Part shown: piece after piece, positions 13,628 to 17,204 of the stretch
Position numbering within the stretch: position 1 is the first letter of the stretch
How the letters are laid out: the number at the start of each line of letters is the position of its first letter
From: UBA3210 sp963648895
GTDB taxonomy: Bacteria > Bacillota_I > Bacilli_A > RFN20 > CAG-449
Assembly: GCA_963648895.1 (NCBI GenBank)
Contig: CAVJGK010000017.1
Span: 1 to 17,204 of the forward strand
Reading direction: 5' to 3'
Length of the DNA: 17,204 nt
Program-made: the position numbers and the translations under genes
The notes under the pieces: generated by a model
Told to the model about the DNA's origin: nothing
Databases searched by the model: none
What the model saw: only the letters and a program-made list of their open reading frames with translations

Positions 13628-15166
13628 ATGAAGAAGTTATTAGTTTCTTTATTAACAATCGCTTCAATATTTTCTTTATCCGCATGTAATAATTCAGGTG
13701 CTTCAGATTCTAGTTCTTCTTCCACATCACAAAGCACTTCAAGTAGAACAGTAGGTCCTGTTACTTCTTCTAGTACCAAAACATCTACTACATCTAAAGT
13801 AACTAACAATGCTCATTTTGAAACAAGCCAAAATGAAGATGGAACTCTTACTATCACTAGATATACCTATGATGATAATACTGAACCTGCTACGTGCAAG
13901 ATACCTTCTTCTATTAATGGTAAAACAGTAACTGCTATTGGTGAAAGATGCTTCTTCTATGCAAGTGGAATTACAAGCGTTGAAATACCTGCTACAATTA
14001 CATCGATTGATGAAAAAGCATTTGGTGAATGTATTACTTTAAGTAATATCGTAGTAGAAGATGGTAATAAGAACTTCGCAGTTGAAGGAGGAGTCTTATA
14101 CAATAAAGAAAAGACTACTTTAATTTATTGCCCTGCTTTATTAAATAAAGACATTACAATGCCATCGACTGTTACATCCATTGGAGGATATTCTTTCTAT
14201 GGATCTAGATTAAGATCACATAAAATTACTTGGAGTGATAAAGTTACAACTATTGGAGATTTTGCTTTCTATAAATCAGATATTGCAACAATTACTCTTC
14301 CAGATAGTGTTACTTCATGTGGAGAACAAGCATTCGCTTATTCTTATGTTACTTCATTACATTTATCATCTTCTTTAAATAAAATTGGTTCATTATGTCT
14401 TACATTCTTACAATATTTAAAAGAATTGACAGTTCCAGGATCATTAAAAGTGATTGAAACTCAAACAATTTCTAACAATGTTAGACTTGAAAAATTAGTT
14501 CTTGAAGAAGGTGTTGAAGAACTTGAAAAATCCGCACTTGAATATAATAAAGTTATGAAAAATGTTACTTTCCCATCAACATTAAAAAAGATTGGTAAAT
14601 ATGCTTGTTCATACTTTGGTTATGTGGAAAACTTAGTTATTCCAGAAGGTGTTGAAGAAATCGCTGATGAAGCATTTATCTATGGTGAAAATCTTGCAAC
14701 AGTATCTTTACCTGCTTCATTAAAACAATTAGGTGAAGGCGCATTTGCGTATAGCCAAAAATTATATCAAATTACATTAAATGCTGAATCTACTTCATTT
14801 ACTTTAGATGATGGTGTTTTATATACAAAAGATAAAACAAGATTACTTTGTTATCCTAGTAGATTAGCTAAAGATGCAACCAAAACTTCTTATTCTGTAA
14901 GCGAAGGTACAACTCAAATTGATGCAACAGCGTTTGCTTATTCAACATATTTAAAAACATTATCATTACCTTCAACAATTAATAGAATTGGTTATTCTTG
15001 CTTATATGAATCAAGTATTAGAACTTTGAATATTGATATGAGCGAAGAAGAATGGGATAAAGTTACTAAAACACAAGAAACTACTACATCATCTGATGGT
15101 AGCGTATCTGTTTATTCAGAATGGAATACAAATTTTTCTGGAACAATTAATTACAAAGCTGATTAA
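13628..15166 (+). CDS. BspA-like leucine-rich repeat lipoprotein
   Basis: A 512-aa surface lipoprotein. The lipobox is L-S-A-C with Cys20, followed by a Ser/Thr-rich linker (about 24-58). From about residue 85 to 480 it is built of LRR_5 (BspA-type) repeats of roughly 23 residues; clear units include VTAIGERCFFYASGITSVEI, TSIDEKAFGECITLSNIVV and EEIADEAFIYGENLATVSLP. Two interruptions (GGVLYNKEKTTLIYCP and DGVLYTKDKTRLLCYP) share the same inserted strand pattern, which is usual for this family. BspA-like proteins often bind host or microbial surfaces, but the ligand here is unknown. The ATG follows the preceding stop by two bases with no strong ribosome binding site, so translation is probably coupled. 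Confidence 0.92.
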   Translation: MKKLLVSLLTIASIFSLSACNNSGASDSSSSSTSQSTSSRTVGPVTSSSTKTSTTSKVTNNAHFETSQNEDGTLTITRYTYDDNTEPATCKIPSSINGKTVTAIGERCFFYASGITSVEIPATITSIDEKAFGECITLSNIVVEDGNKNFAVEGGVLYNKEKTTLIYCPALLNKDITMPSTVTSIGGYSFYGSRLRSHKITWSDKVTTIGDFAFYKSDIATITLPDSVTSCGEQAFAYSYVTSLHLSSSLNKIGSLCLTFLQYLKELTVPGSLKVIETQTISNNVRLEKLVLEEGVEELEKSALEYNKVMKNVTFPSTLKKIGKYACSYFGYVENLVIPEGVEEIADEAFIYGENLATVSLPASLKQLGEGAFAYSQKLYQITLNAESTSFTLDDGVLYTKDKTRLLCYPSRLAKDATKTSYSVSEGTTQIDATAFAYSTYLKTLSLPSTINRIGYSCLYESSIRTLNIDMSEEEWDKVTKTQETTTSSDGSVSVYSEWNTNFSGTINYKAD

Positions 15167-15179
15167 TAATTTAAACATT

Positions 15180-15220
15180 AAGACTCGTTTTGATCCTTAT
15201 GGATTGGATGAGTCTTTTTT
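15180..15220 (+). terminator. Terminator of the lipoprotein operon
   Basis: AAGACTC (15180-15186) pairs with GAGTCTT (15210-15216); inside it ATCC-ttat-GGAT forms a second short stem. Six T residues follow (15215-15220). Confidence 0.8.
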
Positions 15221-15237
15221 GATGCTTATTAATTTAA

Positions 15238-15329
15238 ATTTTAGGGAAACCTGCGCATTTTGACTTAAAAGATTTTAGGGAAACCTGCACATTTTCACAT
15301 TTTAAATTTTAGGGAAACCCGCACATTTT
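15238..15329. repeat. Three 24-bp direct repeats at an exact 34-bp period
   Basis: The repeat ATTTTAGGGAAACC(T/C)GC(G/A)CATTTT is present at 15238-15261, 15272-15295 and 15306-15329. Copies differ only at two positions (G/A in copy 1, T/C in copy 3). The spacers are exactly 10 bases and unrelated (gacttaaaag, cacattttaa). The array ends one base before the -35 of the ATPase gene. It is not a palindrome. Most likely it is a set of binding sites, less likely a recombination or mobile-element trace. Confidence 0.85.
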
Positions 15330-15330
15330 A

Positions 15331-15359
15331 TTGTTTTTTGGAATTTATAGTTATAAAAT
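15331..15359 (+). promoter_or_regulatory. Promoter of the ATPase gene
   Basis: TTGTTT (15331-15336) and TAAAAT (15354-15359) are 17 bp apart. The repeat array abuts the -35 element. Confidence 0.5.
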
Positions 15360-15382
15360 GAAATTGTGAAGGAAGTGATAAG

Positions 15383-16735
15383 ATGATTTTTAAAAGAAAA
15401 ATATATGATCAACTTTTAAATTGGAAAAATAAATCTAATGGGAAAAGTGCCTTACTAATTGAAGGTGCTAGACGTATTGGTAAATCTACCATATGTGAAG
15501 AATTTGCAAAAAATGAATATAAGTCTTACATATTAATTAACTTTGCTGACACAAAAGAATCTTTCACAAAAGATATGAAAAGTATTTTTGAAGATACATC
15601 TTCTTACAATGAATTCTTTCAATCACTTCAATTGTTAACAGGTATTAAATTATATGAAAGAGAATCAGTAATCATATTTGATGAAGTACAAAAGTATGTA
15701 AAAGCTAGAGAAATGATTAAGTTCTTAGTTAAAGATGGAAGATATGATTATATTGAAACTGGATCTTTGATTTCTTTAAAAAAGAATTCTAGAAAAATAG
15801 TTGTTCCAAGTGAAGAAATCAAAATAGAAATGCATCCAATGAATTTTGAAGAATTTTTAATCGCTCTTAATGAGAATGAATTATTGAATTATATAAAAGA
15901 ATCTTATAATTCATCTAAAGCTTTAAGCGAAGTAATTCATAAAAAAGCAATGAAACTTTTTAGAACTTATATGGCTGTTGGAGGAATGCCTCAAGCTGTT
16001 TTAGAATATATTGAGACTAACGATTTTGAAAAAGTTGATATCGTAAAAAAGAATATTATTTCTTTATATAGAGAAGATTTAAATAAGATCTCAAGAAAAA
16101 CTTCATCAATTACTCCTTTAATAATATATGACAAGATTCAAAGCATGTTTTCAAATCATACTTTTGAACTTGATACATCTTCATTTTCAAAAAATACAAA
16201 ATTATATACCTGCTTAAACAATGTTGAAGAACTTGAATCAAGCAAGGTTGTAAATGTTGCATACGAGATTAAAAATATCGATGCTACATTAACTACAGGA
16301 TTTGATTTATCTAATGTTAAAATATATTCTGCGGATACTGGCTTATTAATTAGTAAAATGTTCTATGATAAGAAGTATTTAGAAAACTCTTTATATAAAT
16401 CTATAATTTTGGATAAGATATCTGTTGATCAAGGATTCTTATTTGAAAACATTGTCGCGCAAGAATTAAAATCAAAAGATTACACACTTAAATATAATAG
16501 TTTTTATAAGGAAAACTCTAATAAGAAATATTCAATTGATTTCTTCTTAGAAGAGAATAATAAAATCATTCCTATTGAGGTTAAATCTTCTAATTATAAA
16601 TCACATTCTAGTATTGATGAATTTGTTAAAAAATATCATCAATATGTTAGTAAGAAAATTATTATTTATTCTAAAAATTTTAAAATTGAAGATGGAATAA
16701 TATATTTGCCAGTATATATGGTTATGTGTTTGTAA
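15383..16735 (+). CDS. AAA ATPase with DUF4143/PD-(D/E)XK-like C-terminal domain
   Basis: A 450-aa cytosolic protein. The AAA domain has Walker A GARRIGKST (28-36, Lys34) and Walker B IIFDE (97-101), followed by ETGSLISL, a sensor-like segment. The middle (about 180-330) is the helical linker usual for this family. The C-terminal part shows the layout of a PD-(D/E)XK nuclease fold: Glu355 in GFLFENIVAQEL, Asp386 in YSIDFF and Glu399-Val-Lys401 in PIEVKSS. The family (COG1373-type, DUF4143) is abundant in gut bacteria and its role is not settled; involvement in DNA transactions or defence is suspected from the domains only. GGAAG (15371-15375) is seven bases before the ATG. It is a single-gene unit with its own terminator and a repeat array at the promoter. 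The domains look intact. Confidence 0.88.
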   Translation: MIFKRKIYDQLLNWKNKSNGKSALLIEGARRIGKSTICEEFAKNEYKSYILINFADTKESFTKDMKSIFEDTSSYNEFFQSLQLLTGIKLYERESVIIFDEVQKYVKAREMIKFLVKDGRYDYIETGSLISLKKNSRKIVVPSEEIKIEMHPMNFEEFLIALNENELLNYIKESYNSSKALSEVIHKKAMKLFRTYMAVGGMPQAVLEYIETNDFEKVDIVKKNIISLYREDLNKISRKTSSITPLIIYDKIQSMFSNHTFELDTSSFSKNTKLYTCLNNVEELESSKVVNVAYEIKNIDATLTTGFDLSNVKIYSADTGLLISKMFYDKKYLENSLYKSIILDKISVDQGFLFENIVAQELKSKDYTLKYNSFYKENSNKKYSIDFFLEENNKIIPIEVKSSNYKSHSSIDEFVKKYHQYVSKKIIIYSKNFKIEDGIIYLPVYMVMCL

Positions 16736-16760
16736 TTACAACTAAATATGATTTTGAATT

Positions 16761-16794
16761 AAGCCTAAATGATTTAATATCATCTAGGCTTTTT
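16761..16794 (+). terminator. Terminator of the ATPase gene
   Basis: AAGCCTA (16761-16767) pairs with TAGGCTT (16785-16791), with an inner ATGAT/ATCAT stem (16769-16773 and 16779-16783) and a five-base loop; T residues run from 16790 to 16794. Confidence 0.83.
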
Positions 16795-16836
16795 AAGTGT
16801 TAAAAAATCTTTAAGATAAATAATTTAAAAATTTTA

Positions 16837-16891
16837 CCATTAATTTACTAATGGATAGTAATATATTGATAAATTGTCTAACGGGGTTAGA
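16837..16891. promoter_or_regulatory. Inverted repeats upstream of the MarR-type gene
   Basis: Three inverted repeats lie here: CCATTA-6-TAATGG (16837-16854), the overlapping TTACTA-5-TAGTAA (16845-16861), and TCTAAC-ggg-GTTAGA (16877-16891). MarR regulators commonly bind such elements in their own promoters. I could not place a convincing promoter, so the assignment is tentative. Confidence 0.45.
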
Positions 16892-16907
16892 TATTTTGGA
16901 GGAATTT

Positions 16908-17204
16908 ATGGATTTGGAAATAAAAATGTTATTTGATGAAGCGATAAAACTTAATCCATTAAGGACGATTAATAACTGTGATTTAGGTTATTTTTGTATT
17001 AATAATATTATTGATTATTTATCTTGTCATGATAATGTTACTTCTGGTGAACTTGCGACTTTTTTAAAAGTTTCCACCGCGAGGATTGCTAATATTATAA
17101 ATACGATGGAAAATAATCACTTAGTTATTAGATGCAAAGACGCTAAAGATAAAAGAAAAGTAATAGTGAAATTAAGTGAAGAAGGTAAACAAACATATCT
17201 AGAA
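16908..17204 (+). CDS. MarR-family transcriptional regulator (3' end beyond the window)
   Basis: The first 99 codons of a gene that continues past the window edge. The winged helix is clear: VTSGELATFLKVSTARIANI (about 44-63) is the DNA-recognition helix-turn-helix, and NHLVIRCKDAKDKRKVIVKL (71-90) is the wing with the family's D-x-R-like element, followed by SEEGK. MarR proteins act as dimers and usually repress a neighbouring transporter, stress or fatty-acid gene in response to a small ligand. Its partner genes are probably outside the window. GGAGG (16898-16902) is five bases before the ATG, and inverted repeats lie just upstream. Confidence 0.88.
   Translation, partial: MDLEIKMLFDEAIKLNPLRTINNCDLGYFCINNIIDYLSCHDNVTSGELATFLKVSTARIANIINTMENNHLVIRCKDAKDKRKVIVKLSEEGKQTYLE

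Noticed and set aside
13582..13809. Minus-strand open frame opposite the start of the LRR lipoprotein
   Set aside because: It mirrors the Ser/Thr-rich linker codons and has no ribosome binding site.
15238..15329. Repeat-spacer look of the 34-bp-period array, considered as a small CRISPR
   Set aside because: The spacers are only 10 bases, there are three units, no cas gene is near, and the array abuts a promoter.
1..17204. UGA read as tryptophan (genetic code 4)
   Set aside because: All recognised genes read through in the standard code and use TGG for Trp, with no in-frame TGA.

Overview
The window is AT-rich bacterial DNA. It carries Gram-positive style signals: strong AGGAGG-type ribosome binding sites, lipobox signal peptides, sigma-A-like promoters, U-tailed hairpin terminators and one perfect CcpA-type cre site. 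Gene content (cmk-der, hpt, mscL, a single-cluster ferredoxin, Ser-rich lipoproteins, a BspA-like LRR lipoprotein, a DUF4143-type ATPase) fits a gut-type low-GC Firmicute of the Bacilli/Erysipelotrichia/Mollicutes-related kind. That placement is inference. Trp is always encoded by TGG, so the standard code is used, but none of the 17 complete genes ends in TGA (14 TAA, 3 TAG).

Layout: (1) 188-1810, an unrecognised 540-aa lipoprotein with its own promoter and terminator. (2) 1919-5069, a divergent metabolic unit. A KdgT-family transporter and acetolactate decarboxylase (budA) form a tightly coupled operon on the minus strand. A PucR/CdaR-type regulator is divergent to it, and a perfect 15-bp palindrome lies in the shared promoter region. 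(3) 5139-7183, an accessory hipB-hipA-GNAT operon led by two 20-bp quasi-palindromes 42 bp apart. The GNAT frame runs through the hpt terminator hairpin into the antisense 3' end of hpt. (4) 7093-8702, hpt (minus) and mscL (plus) diverge around a cre site; mscL converges on a ferredoxin gene. (5) 8954-11306, a small tail-anchored protein, cmk and der, apparently one operon ending in a terminator. (6) 11450-15166, three consecutive lipoprotein genes; the first two share a domain and the third is an LRR_5/BspA-like surface protein. (7) 15238-16735, three near-identical 24-bp repeats at an exact 34-bp period directly upstream of the promoter of an AAA ATPase with a PD-(D/E)XK-like C-terminus. (8) 16908 to the end, the start of a MarR-family regulator preceded by inverted repeats.

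The points I consider most worth follow-up are the 34-bp-period repeat array at the DUF4143 ATPase promoter, the kdgT-budA-regulator unit (possibly an uptake/decarboxylation route), the hipBA-GNAT operon with paired operators, and the shared-domain lipoprotein operon. No gene-free stretch exceeds 300 bases. I saw no tRNA, rRNA, insertion sequence or CRISPR array.
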